Source: a virus
Direction: 5' to 3' (one strand)
DNA: 64,000 nt
IMG/VR virus record: IMGVR_UViG_3300035701_000016
Coordinates: 1-64,000 of that record
In this document: one piece after another, positions 22,722-29,601 of the stretch
How positions within the stretch are numbered: position 1 is the stretch's first letter
How the letters are laid out: each line of letters starts with the position of its first letter
Translations under genes and position numbers: made by a program
Notes under the pieces: generated by a model
Told to the model about the DNA's origin: nothing
The model's database searches: none
Seen by the model: the letters and a program-made list of their open reading frames with translations, nothing else

Positions 22722-23467
22722 TTCTTATTCTTCCATATACAGGGACGATCTGTTCTTGAATGATATCCACAATCCTCACCTCTTTCAAAAGGAGCTTCCA
22801 ATAAGACTACACCGTATTGATTGGTCAGTAGATCTTTTATTTTTTTCATCACTACCTGCCACTCTCCTCTTTGGGCTTCGCAGCACATACGTTGAGCATA
22901 CATTCTTTGAAGTGTGCTGAGAGCTGCTCCAAAGAATACACTGGTCATAATATTGGTAGGAAGAATTCCTCTTGCCTCTTCAGATGAAACTCCTGCGTAT
23001 AGCAATTCTTCATAGGCATCTATGGAGTCTATTACTGATTTTTTGTACTCTTCCAACCTTACCGGAATTGATGGGTCCAGGATTTCCTTCCCCACAAGAA
23101 CTCTGTAGACATCTTTAGATCCCAGAAATCTCATAGATTGTTGTACGAAAGATGCTCCTACCCTAGTACGAACCAGTTGATGAGTAAATGCTCTGCTAAC
23201 ATTGGATATCAGGAATACGAAATACTGCATCTCGAATGGAGTTTGTAATTTCGTTGAGTTGAGATCCTTGATAGCCATAACAACTTCTTCGTCGGTAATA
23301 TCGTCATTGGTGTAGATGCCACTATATCCACGAGTGACTTTACCGATGGTCTGTAGAGGTTGCATCGGTCCATCAATAAATTCAACGGTAGCACAAGGAT
23401 TAGAATGAAGTTCAATGATGAACTTATGCTGTCCAACCTTCCATTTGATCTCCTCTATACAAGTCAT
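22718..23467 (-). CDS. thyX: ThyX-like flavin-dependent thymidylate synthase, divergent signature
   Basis: 249 residues, the usual ThyX size. Region 97-113 (HQLVRTRVGASFVQQSMRF) corresponds to the ThyX signature, and ARGILPTNIMTS with STLQRMYAQR to the second conserved block. ThyX uses FAD and methylenetetrahydrofolate to methylate dUMP. The signature is unusual: the central His of RHR is Thr (R-T-R), spacing to the Ser is one residue longer, and the N-E pair is V-Q. The enzyme could still make dTMP or could act on a modified substrate. It sits beside nucleotide-pool genes. Confidence 0.8.
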   Translation of the reverse strand: MTCIEEIKWKVGQHKFIIELHSNPCATVEFIDGPMQPLQTIGKVTRGYSGIYTNDDITDEEVVMAIKDLNSTKLQTPFEMQYFVFLISNVSRAFTHQLVRTRVGASFVQQSMRFLGSKDVYRVLVGKEILDPSIPVRLEEYKKSVIDSIDAYEELLYAGVSSEEARGILPTNIMTSVFFGAALSTLQRMYAQRMCCEAQRGEWQVVMKKIKDLLTNQYGVVLLEAPFERGEDCGYHSRTDRPCIWKNKK

Positions 23468-23471
23468 AGTA

Positions 23472-23969
23472 TCATTCCTTATCTACGAATCTGAAGTTTG
23501 AAATATGTCCAAGAGTTACGTTATCTCTTCTGCACGACATGGAGATGGCGGTACAACTTACTCCAGTAATAATTGAGGCTTCCTTTACAGATTCGAATAT
23601 AATTCCGGTATTCATGTCAAGAACTCTCTTTGCTCTGTTAGATTTCTTTCCAAGATGAGAAATACTCATTCTTTCTCTTGAGTCATCTGATATAATTTTT
23701 CCTACCAACTCATTTCTTGTTTTTAAGGAATGATTAAAAGATATGAATCCTCCACTCTGAAGATTGAATCCATTCGGATGGAGTGAATTGTATTTTAATA
23801 TGTAGAGTCTTTCCATCTCATCAAGATGATCATAAAATCTTACATCCTTAGCTATTAGTATATTTCTCGATAGAAGAGTATGAATTCTATTGCTCAATTT
23901 TGCTTGAGTTTGACCGATGTAAGACTTTCCTGTGCTAGTATTGTAGAATCTATATATTATTCTAGTCAT
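23472..23969 (-). CDS. GIY-YIG homing endonuclease with NUMOD1-like C-terminus
   Basis: 165 residues. The GIY-YIG core reads IIYRFYN then KSYIGQT, followed by an Arg (SNRIHTL) and a Glu (DEMERLYILKY). KRVLDMNTGIIFESVKEASI starts the NUMOD1-like DNA-binding module, related to those of the HNH proteins at 7995 and 14470. The gene is inserted between ThyX and a glycosyltransferase with 4-base spacing or overlap. Confidence 0.88.
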   Translation of the reverse strand: MTRIIYRFYNTSTGKSYIGQTQAKLSNRIHTLLSRNILIAKDVRFYDHLDEMERLYILKYNSLHPNGFNLQSGGFISFNHSLKTRNELVGKIISDDSRERMSISHLGKKSNRAKRVLDMNTGIIFESVKEASIITGVSCTAISMSCRRDNVTLGHISNFRFVDKE

Positions 23970-24751
23970 AATGTTCTTCCCCTACTGTCACTATATCCCA
24001 GAACTTTTCCAAATCTTTTGATCGGATATTGTATCATTTTATTCCAATCATATCGGGTCGTGAAGGTTCTATTGGAACTTCCCATCGTTATTGAAGTGAC
24101 GATATCACCATGAAGACTGGCAAACTCTACCAAAGCTTCATATAATCTTTCATCTCTACCGGACTTTTCTTGACCACCATCTGAGTTACCAGTACGAGCA
24201 ATAAATGGATTATGGGTCAAATTAATATCAATTTGAAGATTACCTATTGCATAACCCGACTTCCATAGTCTTGCTCCAAATTCCCTATCCTCCAGATATT
24301 CTAGAGTCCATGGACCTATTTCTGCCATGACTGCAGTACGAGCCGCCCAGAGCTGCGCTCCGCATGGAGAAAGAACAAAATTCTTAGTTGACTGTAATTT
24401 CTCTGACCAATGGAAATATGCTCGTGATGAGCTGGCAATTGTACCGAGAGTTTGATTGTCAACAACTTCCTTTACCATAGCCTCAACAATCTCAGGACGG
24501 TAAGCAAGATCATCATCACTTTGAATTATGATATCGAAGTCATGGACAATAGCATACTGAGCAATACAGTTTCTAGCCGGAACTAGACCATAATTTACAT
24601 TTCGCTCCAGTATCTTAACCTTGCTGGAGTTAGCATGAACTTCAGCACCCTGCGATACCACGATAACTTCATCGCAAACTTCAGCAAGAACGTCAGCAAT
24701 CTTACCGGATGTGTTACGCAGTCTGGTCGGTATACCGCCTAGAATTCTCAT
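23966..24751 (-). CDS. GT-A type glycosyltransferase
   Basis: 261 residues. A Rossmann-like start (VIVVSQGAEV) and ERNVNYGLVPARN lead to SDDDLAY, the metal and sugar-nucleotide binding DxD motif. EDREFGARLWKSGY resembles the acceptor-side acidic motif of family 2 enzymes. It differs from the other seven by lying in the ThyX/nucleotide operon, so modified DNA bases are a possible acceptor; a virion or host glycan is the alternative. Overlaps both neighbours by ATGA. Confidence 0.75.
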   Translation of the reverse strand: MRILGGIPTRLRNTSGKIADVLAEVCDEVIVVSQGAEVHANSSKVKILERNVNYGLVPARNCIAQYAIVHDFDIIIQSDDDLAYRPEIVEAMVKEVVDNQTLGTIASSSRAYFHWSEKLQSTKNFVLSPCGAQLWAARTAVMAEIGPWTLEYLEDREFGARLWKSGYAIGNLQIDINLTHNPFIARTGNSDGGQEKSGRDERLYEALVEFASLHGDIVTSITMGSSNRTFTTRYDWNKMIQYPIKRFGKVLGYSDSRGRTL

Positions 24752-25041
24752 TCACGATCCTTTCCCAACCAGTTTTCTTCTTCCATCATCATGAGAGCAA
24801 TATTCGCATAATTATGCACATCCACGAATAGATTTCGTAAACTCTTAGGATCAGCACCCTTACCGCCATCTCCGGTAGATAATACCATCTGCCTCAGTCT
24901 GGCTATTGCTCCTACTAACTCTACGCTGGCTCCTAGAACACCAGTCTCAACTATAGCATCTCCATATTCCTGATTCTTCTTGACGAATACTGCTGTTGCT
25001 CTACCGCATTCCATATTGAAGTGCATTCTTCTTTCGTCCAT
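24748..25041 (-). CDS. Nmad1/MazG-like small helical protein
   Basis: 97 residues. KKNQEYGDAIVETGVLGASVEL with DVHNYANIALMMMEE resembles the nucleotide-modification-associated domain 1 (DUF1599) group, all-alpha proteins related to NTP pyrophosphatases. The family link is from memory of its K-N-x-x-Y-G and D-x-x-N-Y patterns. It is packed between the glycosyltransferase and the dUTPase/HAD fusion. Confidence 0.55.
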   Translation of the reverse strand: MDERRMHFNMECGRATAVFVKKNQEYGDAIVETGVLGASVELVGAIARLRQMVLSTGDGGKGADPKSLRNLFVDVHNYANIALMMMEEENWLGKDRE

Positions 25042-25043
25042 TT

Positions 25044-25979
25044 TTACTCCAGATATTTTTCCAGATCTATATCAGTGAATTTATTCACTATTTTCACATT
25101 GCCATTCACAATGTTTTGATTATAGTTATGTCTTCTAACGAAAACTCTGAATCCTGAATTGGCTCCTCTGAGAATCAAACCAGGATCGTCCTCGAGAAGT
25201 ATAATCTTTTGATTGCTACCTTTTCTTAGTTTATCAGCTAACAATAATCTTGGTTCTGCTGTTATGATTAATTTATCTATACAAAGTTTGTTATCCTCTA
25301 TCCATTCCCATGTGTCAAGCCATATTCTCTTATACTTGTCCGCAGGTCTAGCGGTAACTGCTATGATATAGGCGTCCAAATCCTTCAAACTTTCCAAGAG
25401 AAGTGCTGCGTCAGGATATACCGGAATATTACGATATCCTCCACTTCGTTCAAATTCATCTTTAAGCTCATAATAGTCTGGGAATCTCATGGAAAGATCC
25501 GTGTCCATCGCCAAAGAAGTTTCGGGAATTTCGGTAAGAGCCGTAACTCCTTTGTTCATAATGAAATTCATGAAAGCCCATCTCCAGTTTCCAACAGTTC
25601 CATCTAGATCAGTTATCACAACAGATCTATCTTTTGGAATCTCAGCAAATTCTTGATCATATCGTAATTTAAGAATGTCATTCTTTTGACCGACATAGAA
25701 TAGTAAATCCTCTGCAGTGAAACCCCACAATTCCCACAGAGAAAAAGCGTATTTTGTCAGATCGGCCAACTCCATTGCCATGGAAACTTTGTCGAATCTT
25801 CTTGGAATATCAGATTTACGATGACGTTTCCAATTTATTTCCCGAAGAACCTCATCAACTTCTGCTATCATTCCTAGAAGATATTTTTCAGTCCAGTGAT
25901 CCTTGTTCTCGAATCCTTTATTTCGTATTTCTTCATTGTACTCAATCTGCTCAGCAAAGATATCGTAGAGATTTTTCAT
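25044..25979 (-). CDS. MazG/dUTPase-like domain fused to a HAD phosphatase
   Basis: 311 residues. Residues 1-110 are helical with EVDEVLREINWK (about 40-51) and MELADLTKYAF (69-79), the acidic pairs of dimeric dUTPase/MazG enzymes. Residues 118-300 are a HAD hydrolase: DLDGT (Asp124, Asp126), TARPADKYKR and LLEDDP. A pyrophosphatase joined to a nucleotidase would take a dNTP through dNMP to deoxynucleoside, or clear unwanted nucleotides. The fusion is uncommon to my knowledge. Gene overlaps on the upstream side show operon membership. Confidence 0.75.
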   Translation of the reverse strand: MKNLYDIFAEQIEYNEEIRNKGFENKDHWTEKYLLGMIAEVDEVLREINWKRHRKSDIPRRFDKVSMAMELADLTKYAFSLWELWGFTAEDLLFYVGQKNDILKLRYDQEFAEIPKDRSVVITDLDGTVGNWRWAFMNFIMNKGVTALTEIPETSLAMDTDLSMRFPDYYELKDEFERSGGYRNIPVYPDAALLLESLKDLDAYIIAVTARPADKYKRIWLDTWEWIEDNKLCIDKLIITAEPRLLLADKLRKGSNQKIILLEDDPGLILRGANSGFRVFVRRHNYNQNIVNGNVKIVNKFTDIDLEKYLE

Positions 25980-26785
25980 AATTCCCTCAATATTTCTTCT
26001 ACCAGATAATAGGTATCATGAGCCAACACGGTACGATCAAACCTACCAAGTCTTCCTATAGGAATGATATTATAGGCAAGATATGGAACAGTATATGTAA
26101 GATTGGTAGGTTTAAGATCATCTATGTATACTACATTGTCATGTTTAGAAAATTTATTAGTTTTAGCATCCAAATCTTTAGAGTCCATATAGTGAGCTGA
26201 ATATTCTGTAGATTTCTTTCCGAAGAGATAGGATACCCTTACCACCATATCCTTTTCCCTACCGTTATAGATCACACGATTACCCTGTTTGACATCATAG
26301 GTTGATACTGATACGGGAATCTTCGCCATCATATATCCCAAATGTTTTCTACCTAATTCAGAAGGAAAAGAATGAAATACCAACTCAGCTTGTTTCGATC
26401 TAGTTATTATTTCCTTATCCGTTAAGTTACCACAAGGAAAGTGTTCGAAATCGCATTTGGACAGAATGTAGGGAATGGTATGTTGAGGATTGTAACCATA
26501 TTCTACATGCTCATATTCTGGAAATGATGACTTATATCCCCTAGGAAATTCTCCCCACTGTTTCTTGATGTAATTTTCTCTTTCCCCTACTCTGGTTACA
26601 ACTATTCTTTCCTGTTTTGATCCCTCAGCGAATCTTTCAGGTATTGAATGAAGCCACATGGCTCCGGGATTTAGATTGATACCAGAGGACAGAACGGTAG
26701 GAACTATACCGTAATCATTACAAGCGACTATGGCATATACAGCAGACGGACCGCCTCCAATTATGGTTACTCTTTTGAGGGGCAT
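25976..26785 (-). CDS. FAD/NAD(P)-binding oxidoreductase-like protein
   Basis: 269 residues from the ATG at 26785 (AAAAGGATT upstream). VTIIGGGPSAVYAIVACND (5-23) is a dinucleotide-binding Rossmann motif of flavoproteins. The rest has no obvious second cofactor motif; several His, Tyr and Cys residues cluster around 85-125. Flavoproteins near ThyX and nucleotide enzymes occur in base-hypermodifying phages, so a DNA-modification role is conceivable; amino-acid or sugar oxidation is the alternative. Confidence 0.6.
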   Translation of the reverse strand: MPLKRVTIIGGGPSAVYAIVACNDYGIVPTVLSSGINLNPGAMWLHSIPERFAEGSKQERIVVTRVGERENYIKKQWGEFPRGYKSSFPEYEHVEYGYNPQHTIPYILSKCDFEHFPCGNLTDKEIITRSKQAELVFHSFPSELGRKHLGYMMAKIPVSVSTYDVKQGNRVIYNGREKDMVVRVSYLFGKKSTEYSAHYMDSKDLDAKTNKFSKHDNVVYIDDLKPTNLTYTVPYLAYNIIPIGRLGRFDRTVLAHDTYYLVEEILREL

Positions 26786-27183
26786 AATAAATCCTTTTTC
26801 CAGGTTTTCCAAATATAATATCGTAATAAAAGATAGGCATCAGATTCATGAACGGTAGAGGCCTCTTTGAAACTCCATTCTCTTGCCTTAGCCACAGGTT
26901 TCCATTCAGAGGGAGCAACATATTTGAACTCAACACCTAGAACAGATATACTTATCAATATAGTTCTTTCAATAAGAACCATATCCTGACTTTTTTCTGC
27001 GGGAAGTCTCTCAAGAATTGCCAAATCACAGATAGTCAGTTCATCCGGAACTTTGAGTTCATGAGCTTTAACCGTTCTATGCGAGATGATATTTCCCGGA
27101 TAGAAATATTCAAGATCCTCCGGAAATATTTCCGCACTTACTATTCCTGTTAACCATCCGGTATCAAACGCTACAATATTCAT
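26767..27183 (-). CDS. RuvC-like Holliday junction resolvase
   Basis: 138 residues from the ATG at 27183, which has GGAG at seven bases; a start nine codons upstream lies inside a hairpin. MNIVAFDTGWLTGIV matches the opening of RuvC/RNase H-fold resolvases, with the first acidic residue. ILERLP may carry the second and HESDAYLLLRYY the last acidic pair. The size is near that of phage RuvC proteins. It would resolve branched DNA made by the recombination genes next to it. Confidence is limited because the middle motifs are weak. Confidence 0.6.
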   Translation of the reverse strand: MNIVAFDTGWLTGIVSAEIFPEDLEYFYPGNIISHRTVKAHELKVPDELTICDLAILERLPAEKSQDMVLIERTILISISVLGVEFKYVAPSEWKPVAKAREWSFKEASTVHESDAYLLLRYYIWKTWKKDLLCPSKE

Positions 27184-27196
27184 ATCTACTCCAACG

Positions 27197-27230
27197 ACTT
27201 TAGTCCCCATATTGCTATGGGGACTAAAGT
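27197..27230 (-). terminator. 14-bp perfect hairpin between SSB-like and RuvC-like genes
   Basis: ACTTTAGTCCCCAT (27197-27210) and ATGGGGACTAAAGT (27217-27230) pair perfectly around a 6-base loop. No T-run follows. It could partly stop transcription, protect the 3' end of the abundant SSB-like message, or be an RNase site. Confidence 0.6.
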
Positions 27231-27248
27231 AGTGTATTGAATACTATA

Positions 27249-27692
27249 CTAACCGCTGAAGGTTACTTTTCCTGGCTTGGAAGCATCAGCAGGAATACCA
27301 GTGTTTCCACCAGAAAGAGCAGGCTTCTGGGGAGCTTGAGCTCCTGGAGCAAGATAGCGATTGATTTCTGATCGTTCAGTTCCTTCGAACTGACCGGTGG
27401 TAACTACTCCTCGGAAGGTTGATCCGACGAACTTCTCACAACTCCACTCACCCTTGCGGGGCGCACCGATCGCGTCGAGAAGAGCATCAACCTTGAATCT
27501 TGCCTGGGGAGTAAGAGATACAAACATGGTAATTGTTCTTCCCTGATCCTCACCTGCATCCTGGCAAGTGGCGGTAAGAACATACATCTCGTTACCTGTT
27601 CCGCTCAACTGCTCCTTGGAGGCTGTAATCTTGAAGGTATGAGTTCCTTCTGATACCAAACCTGACGTTCTATTGAGATCTAACTTAGGCAT
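27249..27692 (-). CDS. SSB-like protein (DUF669 type)
   Basis: 147 residues, OB-fold size. KLDLNRTSGLVSEGTHTF opens like phage DUF669 proteins, followed by strands LTATCQDAGEDQGRTITMFV. The C-terminus is Pro/Gly/Ala-rich and flexible. Its place next to a Sak4-like ATPase and a Cas4-like nuclease agrees with single-strand binding. Codon use is GC-rich, fitting an abundant protein. AAGGAGTT precedes the start. Confidence 0.65.
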   Translation of the reverse strand: MPKLDLNRTSGLVSEGTHTFKITASKEQLSGTGNEMYVLTATCQDAGEDQGRTITMFVSLTPQARFKVDALLDAIGAPRKGEWSCEKFVGSTFRGVVTTGQFEGTERSEINRYLAPGAQAPQKPALSGGNTGIPADASKPGKVTFSG

Positions 27693-27695
27693 AGT

Positions 27696-28445
27696 CTAAC
27701 TCCTTATAGATGACTGACTCCAATACTTGTAGAGTTCCTCATAAGTCGGATCCTCTACGATTGGTGGAAGTAACCAAGAACGATCCTTGGTCACGTGGTT
27801 CACTGCATCAAATGTCATAAATCTTGTCTTGCTGTTGTTTCCTCCTTCCGAACTATCCTTCTTGTCAAGATAGCCAATTTCATCCATCATTCGACTCAGA
27901 TTACGAGCTGTCTGCTTACCTGTGAGTTGAGGTTGTACGGGATCAGTTTCGTATGCTCTGGGAGCAACCTGAGCAATTAAGATGACATTCAAGGGAAGAC
28001 TCTTCAAATCTCTTATCTTCTTCTCAAAGTCATCCATCATCTTCCCATAATCGGCCAAAGCTGGTAAACTATCATATGGTCTTCTAACCTGGAAGGTATT
28101 CACCACATGTCTCATGGTAAGATACTGTAACTCATTAAGAGAATCCAACACAACAGTTTTAAACGGATGCTGTCCTGACATCAACCAATCTAAAGACTGA
28201 AGAAGAGATTCCCAAGAATCTATATCCAATCTGTGTACTGTTCTTCTTACCGAGGCCATACCATGATCTATATCCAGAAATACAGGCGTAGGCCATGTTG
28301 ATGCGAATACTGTTTTACCCACACCACTTTCTCCATACACTAGGAATTTAACTTGCTCAGGATTGAATTTTCCTTCCATAACTGAGAACTTCTCTTCCAG
28401 AGAAACTGGAATTTCAAACGGATCCATCATATTAGGTTCTGCCAT
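27696..28445 (-). CDS. Sak4-like RecA-family ATPase
   Basis: 249 residues. Walker A GESGVGKT (38-45), VFLDIDHG, Walker B TVVLDSLNE, and a Gln-containing strand VILIAQVAPR that fits motif III of RecA-fold ATPases. Phage Sak4 proteins are small ATP-dependent recombinases or annealing factors that work with an SSB, here the adjacent gene. Start preceded by AGGAGTAACT. The next gene upstream ends three bases before it. Confidence 0.82.
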   Translation of the reverse strand: MAEPNMMDPFEIPVSLEEKFSVMEGKFNPEQVKFLVYGESGVGKTVFASTWPTPVFLDIDHGMASVRRTVHRLDIDSWESLLQSLDWLMSGQHPFKTVVLDSLNELQYLTMRHVVNTFQVRRPYDSLPALADYGKMMDDFEKKIRDLKSLPLNVILIAQVAPRAYETDPVQPQLTGKQTARNLSRMMDEIGYLDKKDSSEGGNNSKTRFMTFDAVNHVTKDRSWLLPPIVEDPTYEELYKYWSQSSIRS

Positions 28446-28447
28446 AG

Positions 28448-29290
28448 TTACTCCTCTGCCTTCTCTTGAATAGGCTCTTCCACTCTAGGAATTATTGGAA
28501 ACTGCCTCAAAACAGGTTCCGGATTACCGTCATCATTTATTGCCAGACACGCTCCGTAGAAGGGACAATCCCAACTGCAATCCTTGGTTTCGTTACGGTA
28601 GATGAAACCTCCATTGGTATGAAAGTTTGCCATTTCAGTAACCTGATTGGCTACTTCTCTTTCTATAGCAACCAGACCCTCTTGATTGCGATATACCTTG
28701 GTTCTCACTACCGGCTCTGTTGCAGCTATCCCACCTTCAGCAACCCTGATTACATTGAACAAAACTCCCCTGACGTCTATTCCCAACTTGTAGGCTGCCA
28801 ACAGATACAGGCTCATTTGGGGATCCAGATCTATATGACCCAGGGAGACACGTTTATTGAACTTATGTTCCATAAGCCACAATGACTCGCCTACTCTGAC
28901 GACACCATCAATGTAGCCTATGACTCGTTGACCACCGATTTCAACTTCGAATTTCTGCTCGAGAGATATAATCTCTTCAATACTCTCGTGCATCCTTGCC
29001 CAGTCAAAGTATCTTCGAATGATCAGCTCGGTAAGTTCCCAGTAATCGGAACAATCGTCTCCCGTATTTATTTCGTACTGATTGTAAACCTCAGCAGCAG
29101 ATTTCATGGCAAGTTCGTCTGCTTCCTCGGTACAACCATTCCCGTACCAGGTCGCCAAAGCCGCATGACCGGCTGATCCACGATTCTGTCCAGGTCCTGA
29201 GAAGGGTGCATAGTTATCTACATACTGAAGCTTGTACTTATATCTGCAACGTCTCCATGTGTACATGGAAGAGTGCGAGAATGCTCTCAT
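28448..29290 (-). CDS. Cas4/RecB-like PD-(D/E)XK exonuclease
   Basis: 280 residues. Nuclease core: GYIDGVVRVG (Asp128), EHKFN (Glu141-x-Lys143) and the QMSLYLLA helix (motif QxxxY). Cys15 in WRRCRYKYK, together with the C-terminal TKDCSWDCPFYGAC, gives four Cys positioned as in the Fe-S clusters of Cas4 and AddB-type nucleases. It probably resects DNA ends to feed the Sak4-like ATPase. The stop touches the next gene. Confidence 0.85.
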   Translation of the reverse strand: MRAFSHSSMYTWRRCRYKYKLQYVDNYAPFSGPGQNRGSAGHAALATWYGNGCTEEADELAMKSAAEVYNQYEINTGDDCSDYWELTELIIRRYFDWARMHESIEEIISLEQKFEVEIGGQRVIGYIDGVVRVGESLWLMEHKFNKRVSLGHIDLDPQMSLYLLAAYKLGIDVRGVLFNVIRVAEGGIAATEPVVRTKVYRNQEGLVAIEREVANQVTEMANFHTNGGFIYRNETKDCSWDCPFYGACLAINDDGNPEPVLRQFPIIPRVEEPIQEKAEE

Positions 29291-29601
29291 TAGATATTCT
29301 CCAATTCTATAAATTGATATTTTTCGTTACCGTATATTCCTACGGTTACTCCAATACTAGGAAACATTTTTCCAAGAACTACTCCGGTTACGAATGATAC
29401 CACAACTTTTCCCATAGGAATTATGGCATCACATGCCGGATCAAAGTCAGCTAAGGACTTGACTATAGTTTCCTCTATATCCTCAGATCTTTCGTCCCCT
29501 CTGGTTATCAACTTAATCTCTGACGTATGCTGTTTCAACTTTGACACGTCATGAGAAGGGTCGATCACAAATATTCTTCTGAACTGATCTACTCTATCCA
29601 T
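29290..29601 (-). CDS. small hypothetical protein
   Basis: 103 residues; overlaps helicase and nuclease genes by one and eight bases. A hydrophobic stretch (IPMGKVVVSFVTGVVLGKMF) could be a buried strand-helix or a weak membrane segment. No family recognised. It is co-transcribed with the recombination genes. Confidence 0.6.
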   Translation of the reverse strand: MDRVDQFRRIFVIDPSHDVSKLKQHTSEIKLITRGDERSEDIEETIVKSLADFDPACDAIIPMGKVVVSFVTGVVLGKMFPSIGVTVGIYGNEKYQFIELENI

